Positions 48,001 to 57,344 of a stretch of 64,000 nucleotides of DNA are shown one piece after another. The notes under the pieces were generated by a model, which was not told the DNA's origin, did not search any database, and saw nothing but the letters and a program-made list of their open reading frames with translations. Origin of the DNA: Gordionus sp. m RMFG-2023 (lineage: Eukaryota; Nematomorpha; Gordioida; Chordodea; Parachordodidae); the NCBI RefSeq assembly GCF_954871325.1, contig NC_088778.1, positions 4,497,743-4,561,742 of the forward strand. The letters are read 5' to 3'. Numbering within the stretch: the first letter of the stretch is position 1; each line of letters begins with the position of its first letter. The position numbers were made by a program, and so were the translations under genes.

Positions 48001-51000
48001 AAGGAAAACCCTTATATAGGTGAGCTAGGTGCTGGAAGTGATTTTGTGCCATTCATGTATTACGCCGGTGTTCCTTGTATCGACGTGCGTTATATATTTA
48101 ATAAGGTATAATTATTATTGTTTGATAAAAAATGAATTATTATATGCTAATATTAAGAAGAAAAAAAACTTAAATAAGGAACTTCAGACATCATTATCCC
48201 AAAAAAATATATAATTTTAGAAATTCGAAATGATACGTCCTAAATGATTGATTATTAAATAATATTTTCCACGAATTATTATTTAAATAAATACTTTCTT
48301 TTTACAAACAATAAAACTAAAAATAAATATTTACAAATTATAAAAAAAAATAAAATAAACATGAAATGACAAATGGAACATTATGAACATCTAATGTTGC
48401 GGTTGTTGTTTTGTGAGTACTTCCTTTATCTCCCTAATTTGGCGTGGATGAGCACCTGAGATATATATAACAGCTGATAGTTACCCACCCCACCTCCTTC
48501 CCTGCCGAATCACGTACACTGAATGCCTCTTAATTAAATTATTTCTCAAAACCAATTAAATTTTTAACATTTTATTAATAAATCCGCATCGATCCTTTTA
48601 AAAAGAATGTGAATTTTCCAAACTCAATTAGATTTTTCTTTAAATTTTGAACAAAAAAAGGGTACTTGTCCTGAAAAATTTTTATCTTTCAAAAATTAGC
48701 TTTGTTTCCGGTTTAAAAAAAAAATTTTTTAAGTAAACTCTAAATTCGGATTTTAAAATTTGGCGCGGTTCCGCGGGTTTCGGTTTTAAATTCTATTTCC
48801 GGAACCGGAGCCTAAGAATTTCAAAATGGATTCTACTCGCTACTTTCTGCAAATTTTAAATCCTGGTTCCCCTGGTCTCCATAATATCACTAAAATAGTA
48901 AAATTTCTTTCCTATTTTATCGCTCATTATATAATATTGTATCCTTTTATCTCCTAAGGTCTCATTTCAAATGTATTTAAAATATGGTGCAAAGTTTTTT
49001 TTAAAAAAATTACATTGAATTCTAGTTTTTCTAATCCGATAAAATTCCAGGATTTTTTATTACTAATCTTATATTGCTGATAAGTTTCAGCAGATAGAGG
49101 AATCATTAATTACCTTCCAAAAATTAAGAATACGCTACTAGAGACCCGGAACGCTAGAATTTTTATATTCCTGTTTCATTCAGACCCAAATAAGATGTTC
49201 CATTCCCGAGTTTGGACACATTTCATAAGGAAAAAAAACAATTATTTATGTTCATTAATCCTTTATAATATAAATCAGTTTATTACATCTATCTAAGCAT
49301 TAAAAGAGAGGAGAGACTTTCTTTCTTTCTGATATTCTCTCAAAGATAATCATTTATATCATCAGTGTGATATTAATATACTAAATTTCAATTTTCAAAC
49401 ACTTTAAAATAAGAAGTAAAATTTTTATATGAAGCGAACTGGGAAAGGGAATTTAAAAAAAAACGGATATTTTTGAAGACCCATTATAAATATTATGCTT
49501 ATAAATATCCAAATAAATTAAATTTTCATTTTGCTAGTGTTGTTAAACGGCTCGTTTTGAGCCAAATTTATTTAAAAAACAGCTAACTCAATATTTTATC
49601 CCAGAAAAATATTACGCAAAGCCTTAAGATTTTGCTCATAGATGGCACAAAGGTTTGAACATTTTTCCAAGAAATCTCGTAACTTAGGGCACTATTTTTC
49701 TGGTTAAAACCAAAATCGAGCCCAATACTACATATAAAATCGGGACTTTCTGGAATCACTGTTCTCGTTCCATAATTTTTTCCAGGTTCTGTTCTTCGGA
49801 ACATCTCCAAAACGATCTGTTTCATGTCCCTGCAACCACTAAAATCCTCATGGAAAATATAATCTACCAATATTTACTTAATATCCCGCACTAATCATTT
49901 TGTAAATGTATCGTTATATATTTGAGCTTGATTTTTTTTTTTCGTTTTATATATTCCCCCGTATTTTTTGTCTTTTTTTAAAAATATATTCAAATCCGAT
50001 TTGAAATGTGTAGAGAAAGTGGTCTGTCAACAGATCCGGTATACAAAGTGGTTAGTCAATCGATCCGGTAGACAAAGTGGTCTGTCAACCGATCCGGTAG
50101 ACAAAGTGGTTAGTCAACCGATCCGGTAGACAAAGTGGTTTGTCAACCGATCCGGTTGACAGAATGATACCCCGTCTAAATTTTTAAACGATTAACTTTA
50201 TAACAGTAGATATATATATATTTAAAAAAAGGTGCCAATATAATATTTTGTTTTGTAAAATATTAGGAAGAGATGAATATTTCGAATTACCCTTTATACC
50301 ACACTAGGTATGACACCTTTTACAATGTTCAAAGGTACATAGATCCGGGGTTCACGTATCACAAAGCGATGAGTCAATATTTGGCTATATTGATCCGCTA
50401 CCTATCCGATTCTCTCATCTTACCACTATCGCCAACTTTTTACGGAAAATCGCTAAAAAGATTTTATGAAGATGTAATAAAAAACTACGAGCCAACCCTA
50501 AAGTCGAACAGGATATGTACGGGTAAATTTCAATAATCTACGTTTATTTATAAAATTAACCTGAGAATTATAATGTTCTATCATATTTTTGCGAGAAATC
50601 AATTCCTCAGTGCCATATCAACAATATAATTTAGAATAATCCTTTAATTTTGCATTATTATAGTTATCTGCGATTTAAAATGCAAGAAATTTAAATTTTG
50701 TTTTAACAAAGGGTTCTCCTGATAAATTTTTAAAATATTGAACTATTATACAGCGTGTTGTTAAACGGCTCGTTTTGAGCCGATTTTTAAAAACGGCTAG
50801 CTTAATATTTTAGCCAGAAAAATATTGCCTAATCAAGATTTTGATAATATATGTTTCGACCTTTGTTCCTTCTATGAGCAAAATCTTCGAGCTTGGGTAA
50901 TATTTTTCTGGATGAGGTATTGAGTTAGCCGTTTTTTAAAAATCGACTCAAAACGAGCCGTTTAACAACACTATCCCAGCCGACGATTTCTAAAATGTTG

Positions 51001-52604
51001 TCTTTGAAAAGCTATTTACCATAACCTCCACCCCTCGTTTATTTAAATATTCGCTCGCGATTTCAAGACAGGGCTTTTAATATTGTAGCAAGCATTCATA
51101 ATTTAGATTTTTATGCTGTAAATCTGCCTTTCAAATTTCATCTCTCCCAAAGAATAATTTCGTTTGCAGAATTTTAATTTTATTTGTTTATATACATCAG
51201 AAACCTGTAGCCCGAAACCCGGGTACATGGCCTGGGCCGTATATTAATCTTTCGCGGATTGGGTCTGAAAAAATAAAACCTCGGCCGGTCCGGGCCGAAA
51301 AAAAATCTGGGCAGGGCAAATGGTGCCTGATATACCAAGTTAAAAAACTAATTTTTTTTTTTGTAATAAATTAATAAATGGAGGAATCCATTTTTAAAAA
51401 TAAAAAATAATGTCAATTTTAAAATCTTGTATTTTTTTTCCCCTCTCTAAGGGCCTATCTTTTAAAATTGCAGATGAAGGATAAAAATTATTGTATAAAC
51501 TCCCAGATTTTTATGTTTAATTCAGGTAACATTACAAAATAATTTATCCTACGTTCCACACTCAAATGATAATAATAATAAAAGGTTTACAAATTTTACC
51601 CCTAGTTTTCTAGTATAGTCTTGTTAAAAAGCCGGATTTAGTTCGATTAAATCGACCCCGATTAAGATAATATTATGCGAGTCTAGAGATTTTGCTCACA
51701 GGCGGCAGAAAGGTTAGGACGTCTATTTGCCAAATCTCGAGACCTATATAATATTATTTTGGCTAAAATCTGGATCGGGCCGTTTTTAAAAATCAACCCA
51801 TATCGGGCTTTTTAACAACATTTCTCCAGTGATTTAGAACCTATAGGAGTAGCTAAAGACTTACAGCAGATTTTCAGCTACCGACAAGGTAGTCCAGTCA
51901 GTGGAGGGATAATGTTAAAATGTAATAAACCTTTAATTGTAATTTTGAGTTTTTTTTTTGTTGAACGTATGACTTGTTAATATTAAAGAAAAATAAAAGT
52001 ATTTTATATTTTAGACAATTTTAGGGCAGCCATAAGTTATTTCCACGACAAAATGACCGTTTTCCAAAAGAGATCGTTATCAAACAATCAAAACTATTCC
52101 GCCATACAAACTCGTTCGCTGAACGATAAATTAATGCTAATCGAACGAAGTCTCCTAGATACCAATGGGTTGCCTAACAAACCTATTTATAAACACTTGA
52201 TATTAGCGCCATCTAAAACGGATCAATATAGCGGATCCGGGTTTCCGGCTTTAAACGACTTACTTTACGCCCTCAATCAATCTATTAATTCGAAAGTCGA
52301 GCCGGAAATTTTAAGGTTTTGGGTTGGCGATGCGATTTCTAAAATGGACCCGAAAGAGTGCAACAACGGGAGTGATCATCAAAATGATTTACTGAGCTAT
52401 ACATCCTCTGATGACTCGTACAACTTTATCGTCAATTCATCCGGAGATCCAAAGTCATCAAGTTCAGAAGCTTGCGAATATTCGAGCACATCTAAGAGCA
52501 CGAGTGATTGTAAATTATCGAGTTTCATAGTCGAGGCCATCAAAAAGCATATAGCTATTTTAGCATTTACACTAAGATCTTCCGCTGACATGTTAGATGA
52601 TTAA
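39631..52604 (+). CDS. Gene A: M28B metallopeptidase, GCPII/NAALADase family, 12 exons
   Basis: Twelve exons with GT..AG junctions and consistent phases give about 804 residues (human GCPII has 750). Order: hydrophobic N-terminus (2-22), start of the protease domain with VAGTERQ, PA domain (about 100-300, with [10 protein letters not shown] and GVQRGS), M28 catalytic domain (about 300-545), TfR-type helical dimerisation domain to the end. Zinc ligands all stand at the spacing of human GCPII: H355 and D365 (GNHRD..GGSDP), E403, D431, H535 (YPLYH); general base E402 (WDAEEYG). R160 matches human R210. Positions matching human N519, R534 and K699 are changed, so NAAG or folate-glutamate cleavage is doubtful. 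With almost no cytoplasmic tail it may be secreted or anchored. Converges on paralogue gene B. Confidence 0.92.
39792..42371 (+). other. Gene A intron 1
   Basis: 2.6 kb. Holds a CTTT microsatellite (39,827-39,890), a diverged hairpin MITE-like stretch (about 40,760-40,925) and a poly-C tract near 42,108. No exon seen inside. Confidence 0.7.
42372..42515 (+). CDS. Gene A exon 2
   Basis: Encodes [14 protein letters not shown] through VMLTYPDEK, matching the human GCPII segment with PHLAGTEQ and LLSYPNK. Acceptor CTCAAG|A, donor AA|GTATTT. Confidence 0.9.
42585..43135. mobile_element. Hairpin-MITE cluster, gene A intron 2
   Basis: Two or three partly overlapping members: GTGTTGTTAAATGAACTCGG at 42,586, a second GTGTTGTTAAATGG at about 42,781, and inverted arms ending GTTAGCCGTTTTTTT...GAACCGTTTAGCG near 43,065-43,130. 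Internal words AATATTTTA(A/G)CCAGAAAAAT and GCAAAATCTTTAA match the other MITEs. Confidence 0.6.
44463..44607 (+). CDS. Gene A exon 3
   Basis: Encodes [17 protein letters not shown] through [11 protein letters not shown]. Equivalent to the start of the PA domain region. Acceptor CATTAG|A, donor ACG|GTAATA. The frame reads on into the intron, but exon 4 joins in phase here. Confidence 0.9.
44772..44897 (+). CDS. Gene A exon 4 (PA domain)
   Basis: 42 codons, phase 0 both ends: [14 protein letters not shown] through [13 protein letters not shown]160 here matches the glutamate-binding R210 of human GCPII. Confidence 0.93.
44946..45020 (+). repeat. TTTC microsatellite in gene A intron 4
   Basis: About 18 tetranucleotide units. 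Confidence 0.95.
45292..45481 (+). CDS. Gene A exon 5 (PA domain)
   Basis: Encodes [32 protein letters not shown] and [11 protein letters not shown]. Donor C|GTAATT. The equivalent exon of gene B is 63,582-63,762. Confidence 0.93.
45730..45916 (+). CDS. Gene A exon 6
   Basis: 187 nt, the same length as in gene B. Encodes [20 protein letters not shown] and [13 protein letters not shown]. By eye about two thirds of residues are identical to gene B. Confidence 0.93.
46700..46905 (+). CDS. Gene A exon 7 (first zinc ligands)
   Basis: 206 nt, the same length as in gene B. Encodes [20 protein letters not shown] and SDP, with zinc ligands H355 and D365. Acceptor TTAG|G, donor GGCG|GTATTT. Confidence 0.94.
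47093..47239 (+). CDS. Gene A exon 8 (catalytic Glu pair)
   Basis: 147 nt, the same length as in gene B. Encodes [20 protein letters not shown] and VAYLNVD, with general base E402, bridging-type ligand E403 and D431. Confidence 0.94.
47544..47611 (+). CDS. Gene A exon 9
   Basis: 68 nt, the same as in gene B. Encodes [20 protein letters not shown] plus KM. Acceptor TATAG|GT, donor ATG|GTATAA. Confidence 0.93.
47690..47880 (+). repeat. GGAA microsatellite in gene A intron 9
   Basis: About 100 bp of pure GGAA preceded by ~80 bp of GAAA/GGAAA variants. It ends only about 30 bp before the next exon's acceptor. Confidence 0.95.
47911..48105 (+). CDS. Gene A exon 10
   Basis: 65 codons, phase 0: [30 protein letters not shown] and [20 protein letters not shown] stands where human has LGSGNDF, and the R534 position is Asp. 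5' boundary good to about 1 nt. Donor AAG|GTATAA. Confidence 0.9.
48106..50266 (+). other. Gene A intron 10 with MITE and minisatellite
   Basis: 2.2 kb. Holds a GTGTTGTTAAA-type MITE from 49,535 to about 49,735, the 29-bp minisatellite at 50,007-50,160, and a GC-rich hAT-end-like palindromic patch near 48,765-48,810. The small minus-strand frame at 49,583-49,870 is within the MITE and has no coding meaning I can see. Confidence 0.7.
50007..50160 (+). repeat. 29-bp minisatellite
   Basis: Five units of GATCCGGTAGACAAAGTGGT plus TnGTCAACC. The last unit ends CCGGTTGAC, forming a palindrome with its own GTCAACCG. Confidence 0.9.
50267..50522 (+). CDS. Gene A exon 11 (last zinc ligand)
   Basis: 256 nt, the same length as in gene B. 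Begins [20 protein letters not shown] with zinc ligand H535, then the helical region with [14 protein letters not shown] and SDSLILPL. Acceptor TTAG|GAA, donor ACGG|GTAAAT. Confidence 0.94.
50753..50973. mobile_element. Hairpin MITE in gene A intron 11
   Basis: About 220 bp. Starts GTGTTGTTAAACGGCTCGTT and ends with its complement, AACGAGCCGTTTAACAACAC. The inner arms (ATATTTTAGCCAGAAAAATA and complement) also pair, so nearly the whole element folds back. Target duplication not clear. Confidence 0.8.
51617..51830. mobile_element. Diverged hairpin MITE, gene A intron 11
   Basis: TTGTTAAAAAGCCGGAT at the left and GGGCTTTTTAACAACA at the right pair. The core has the family words GATTTTGCTCA and CAAATCTCGAG. 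Confidence 0.65.
52015..52604 (+). CDS. Gene A exon 12 (dimerisation domain, C-terminus)
   Basis: Encodes [48 protein letters not shown], then a Ser/Asp-rich insert of about 80 residues, and ends [17 protein letters not shown]. The insert has no counterpart in human GCPII and differs from gene B. Stop at 52,602-52,604; AATAAA occurs near 52,674. Confidence 0.93.
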
Positions 52605-53619
52605 GCAATATTTTTTTTATATAATTACAAATTTTAATGAATGAATGTAAACTAAAGCAATTATTAATATAAAATAAATAAAAAATTCTCGATGGTAAGA
52701 TAATGACAATTTCTAGTCACAAGTAAATTTATTATGGTTGTTCTGTTTATATTTATAAATCATTTATCGCAAAAAAAAAATGGCATAATCATTCAATGCT
52801 AGTATTCAGCACTTTAAATTCGATATAACATAAAAGTATTCATTTATCATGTATTATTATACAATTATAAGGTCTATGTTTTAAGCCCAATGTATATAAT
52901 TTTTTTTTCCTTCCACACAATATATTATGCTTGAAAAATTAAATTTTAAATAATACCGTTTTTACCAATAAAAAATCAACCAATCTCTTCAAAGACTAAA
53001 AGATTACGATTATAAAGATTCTATACAAAAAAAAATATAAATAGATTTCTATCAATCTAAGTATTTTCATAATAGAGAATAAATCTATATTATATTTAAA
53101 TATAACAAAAATAAACCAGTGTTACTAAAAATATTCTGGATATGTATATAGGTGAAAATGTGATTTAAACAATATACAAGATTATTATAAACATTTAATT
53201 TTTATTTAAAAAAAAATGATAATTTGATATTATGCTTTTTAAATACGTGTTGTAATAAATGTGCCTTATTATTTATAATTAAAACGAAAAGTTTATAATA
53301 ATTACACAGTATTGAATTATGAGGATCATATATATTATTTATCACCAATATATTTTTTTTAGAGTAAAAAAATGTGTAAAATGGACCAAAAGTTTCTAAA
53401 ATAATTCTACAAATATTTACCAATAGGTATATATATATATATAAATCTGATATAAAAATATATTTAATTATTAACAATATATTACATATAGGATAGGAAG
53501 GAATAAACTCAATGGCACAACTTTTCTAATTTTCTTCTTTTTTTTAAATAGTAAAATATAATAATTTTTTTTTACAAATATGTATTATAAGAATAATCTT
53601 ATAATCGAAACAAGTCATT
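52605..53619. other. Spacer between the convergent genes A and B
   Basis: About 1 kb, AT-rich, holding both 3' untranslated regions. The 91-codon frame at 53,202-53,477 (-) is poly-Ile/Tyr/Phe of the kind AT-rich DNA produces, and I do not count it. Confidence 0.7.
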
Positions 53620-54344
53620 TTAATCTTCCAAAACGGAAGTTGCCGATCTTATCGTAAAAGCGAGCACGGCTATATGTTTGTGGATAACTTTGAGCAACAG
53701 ATGTTTAGTTATTTTCCTGCTGTTGCCCCCGTCAACCATATTGACGTGAAAAGGTGCCGGGTTTTCGAAGTCCATGGCAAGCTTTTCAAGTCCGAAAGTC
53801 CCCATTATCAGAGCTTTAGCGTGATCTGAGTTGTAATAAGAAGGTGCGGTTAACGATAATTCGTTGAGCGAGGAATAGTGATTGGCTGTTGATATTAGAA
53901 GCTCGTGAATTCGGCGAAATATCGAATCGCGGCTTGGGTCGAAATTGCGTTCATTTCTATCCTTGTCAAAGGGTAAATTTGTCAGCAGATAAAGCAAATC
54001 AGACAGGGCCGGGAATCCAGAACCGTTGTAGAAATTTAGGGAAGAGGGAGCAAATATTAGATGCTTGTACCAGGGTTGGAGTGGAGAACCCCCTGGGTCC
54101 AAAAAGGCTCGCTCTATTTGCATGAGCTTGTCGTTGAAGGCCCTGACTTGGACAGGATCGGCGCGGGGATTTTCGGAAGGGTTCTTGTTAGCGTTGTGGG
54201 TATCACCGTGCGAGGAATGCGAAGGTGAATAGTTAATATCGTTGATTTGATTATCGTCGTCAGGGTGAAAGGAAAAATTAGGGTAACGAGTGGCGAAAGC
54301 TAAACAACCATCTTGAAAATCTTTGACTGCTTCTGTAAGAGGAT
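53620..54344 (-). CDS. Gene B last exon (dimerisation domain)
   Basis: Starts [17 protein letters not shown] after acceptor GACAG|AT. An insert rich in Asp, Asn, His and Ser (about 45 residues, with [16 protein letters not shown]) precedes the conserved [14 protein letters not shown] and [21 protein letters not shown] second non-conserved stretch follows, and it ends [16 protein letters not shown]. Confidence 0.93.
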
Positions 54345-57312
54345 CTGTCAATATTTTATTATTTATAATAACATTTATGGTAGGAAGGAAGCATATTAAG
54401 ACTTGGATTTAAATTATATATTTTTTATATAAAAATAATATAATAAATTGAGTCTATAGATCATAATATTATATCAAGCAATGCAGATAAGAAGCACTAA
54501 CTCAGATTAATATCGTTCCTGATTATAGTGGTATCGTAGGCTTGTACTATACCGTGCAAAAACCGTTTCAAAGCTTTCCCGTAATGAAAAGGCGTGAAGG
54601 GCAAGACGTAGGAATCGGCCAGAACCCGAGCCAATTCGCCCCAGTATTGGGAAACAGCTTTGTGATAAACGAAATCGGGGTCAATGTAGTTGATAGCATC
54701 GAAGAACGTATCATGCCTTGTGTGGTACAAAGGGTACGTGCTTATATCCATCCTTTTCTGCCAGAAAACAAGATACATTTAGGGGATTGGGGTAGATTGG
54801 GAAGGGAGGGGTACTTTGATGCGTGGATATTGTAAAAGGGTGATTCAATGTCAAATGAGCAAAAAAAAAGAATTTTCGTCAGGCCCCCAAATTTTTAAAA
54901 AATATTTAATTGAATATTAATATGAAATTTTTTAAGAAAAAAAGGGTTATTTTTTAATCAGCTGTTTTGTTTCCTTTATCACAATTTGAATTTTTTTTTT
55001 AACCAGCTACTATTTCTGTCCTTAGTTTATTAATTTAAAATATTATTATTTATACTTTATAGAATAGCGTAAGCATGGATGATGTCATTTTCATAATTAG
55101 ATGAATTAAAACATTACCATGGCCACATATATTCAATAAACTAATTCTATCCTTACAAAAATGTAAAATGTGTCCAAAAAGTATAATATCAGTTACAAAA
55201 TCTTCAAGTTCTAATTTAAAGAGAAGAGATACTTGATTGTAATTTTTATTCTTTTATATAATATAACTAGTGCTGTAAACATTTTTAAAAAAATCGAACG
55301 CGTTCACGTTCAAATTCAAAAAAAGGAACGCGTTCAAGTTCATGAACATGTTCATACGTTCAAAATTTTATGATAAATTTTTTTTTAAATTTAATTTAAT
55401 ATAAATAAATGCCTTATATTTTTCAACACAATATATTAGCCATGATAAAAAATAATGGTTTTATTTTGATAATATAATTATAAATACAATATAATAGAGC
55501 GATAAAAAAATAAATTTATAAAAAAATTTTCTTATTAATTTTTAATAATAATTGCTTTTCAAAATTTTCATCTGATAGGCATGAACGCTTGTCAGTTAAT
55601 ACAGCGTTAGCTATACTAAAAATTCGCTCAACAGGGGCGGATGAAGGGATTGCGGTGTTATACTTGATAAACAATTCTTTTAAAAGGGGGAATTTATTAA
55701 AAACATTTAATGTTTTATCCATTGTTTCAAAAATTGAGCTATGTTATCATCCTCCAATCTGCCCTCTTCTTCCTCGTCAAATAAAAAGGATATCTCGGAA
55801 TTGATTTTAAAACAGTGAAATATTTTTGATATTTGGGCTATGGTAATTCTAATTCATCTAATATTGAATTTTGATTTTCAGAATCTGATGATGAAATATT
55901 TATATCCATGCAAATGCTAATCTATTAAATTAAAATATAAAATTCAAATTAATAAACTTTAATCTTATCTTCTCTAGCAGTATCACTATGGTACGTTAAT
56001 TGCAATATGAAAAAGGAAAAACAGCTGATTAAAAAATATAAGACTTTTTTGTTAAAAAATTGGATTAAATATTAATTTTTCAAATAAATAAAAATATAAG
56101 ACTTTTTTGTTAAAAAATGCAGATTAATATTAATTTTTCAAATAAATAAAAATAAAAAGTGTTTTTAAAATTGAACGAACGTAAAATTGAACGCGTTCAT
56201 CAAAGAAAAGGAACGCGTTCACGTTCAAAGTTCGTCAAAAAAAAGGAACGCCGTTCATCACCTTACAACACTAAATATAACTATAGGTATCCCTGTTGAT
56301 AATTTATTTTAGATTGTTGTAATAGAAGAAATAGTTAATATCTTTTAAAATTAATTTATCTTTAATGTGATTATTATAAATTTCGCTATTATTTTTTAAG
56401 TTTTTACCAAGGGTTTTATATTATATTAGTTAAACACAATTTAAATAAATAATTAAATTTTAATGATACATAAAAGTTTATATATAATTATAATTAAATA
56501 AGTTTTATTTTAAAGTATGTAGGATTATTTTTGTGTTCACACAAAACTATTAATTATAAAGATGGCTAATATATTGTGTTAAAAGATATATGATATTTAT
56601 TTATACTAAATTAAATATTAAATGAAATTTTTAAAAAAAAATCTATTCATAAATATTTGAACGAAGGTGAACGTGTTCGATTTTTTTAGATAATGTTTAC
56701 AGCACTACCAATTATTGATTTAGTTATAAATATAAAAATTTAATGTTCAAATTGATTTTAGCTTTTTTAAATTAATAACTAATTTAACAGCGACAAAATG
56801 ATCATAAAAGGTCGATTTGTACTTTAAATCGCCATTATCTCAAATAAGATAATTGCTTAACTAATTTAAAATTTCGTTTTTACGGGCCTTACAATTTTTT
56901 TATGGAAATTGTCGGCCAGAAAATCTCAATTTTATTGCTCATTCTGACGTAAAAGGTAAGACGTAGTTTTACGTATTGTATTAAAAATTTTTTTGCTTAG
57001 ATTGAAAGAAACATGTATTTCTTTTTACCCGATCGAACATGTATCTCATATCGATGGAAGGTACTCCGGCAATGTTAACAAACGCTACAAAGTCACTCCC
57101 TGAACCCAAAACCCCTATCCTAGGTTGATTATCCGTGGAATAATGAGAATTGGCGGTGTCGGAGGTAGTTGCTGTGTATAACCACGTGTCGTAAACCGTT
57201 TTCCTCCCTAATTTTACTTCTAAAGGGTTGGGATTAGGAATCTATATTCATAAGCAAAAAAATAAAACGTTAGTTGAAAGCAGCGCTTTGAACCGGTATG
57301 TATAAATGTTGA

Positions 57313-57344
<32 letters not shown>

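Larger units (their letters stand above)
54890..56707 (+). mobile_element. hAT deletion derivative copy C, interrupted by copy B
   Basis: Related to copy A but older. The part at about 54,940-55,260 matches the N-terminal region of copy A (AATCAGCTGTTTT, then ATGGATGATGTC). The part at about 56,560-56,707 matches its 3' side (ATGGCTAATATATTGTGTT, then GAACGAAGGTGAACGTGTTC) and ends GTTTACAGCACTA at 56,707. No clear 5' terminus or target duplication, so the left end is probably lost. It lies in a gene B intron. Confidence 0.7.

Noticed and set aside
52397-52591. 64-codon minus-strand frame in gene A exon 12
   Set aside because: Antisense to the coding strand.
53202-53477. 91-codon minus-strand frame between genes A and B
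   Set aside because: Composition is what AT-rich DNA gives by chance (Ile, Tyr, Phe, Asn, Lys); no motif.
53889-54835. Plus-strand frames of 78 and 97 codons
   Set aside because: Antisense shadows of gene B exons, which have clear family similarity on the minus strand.
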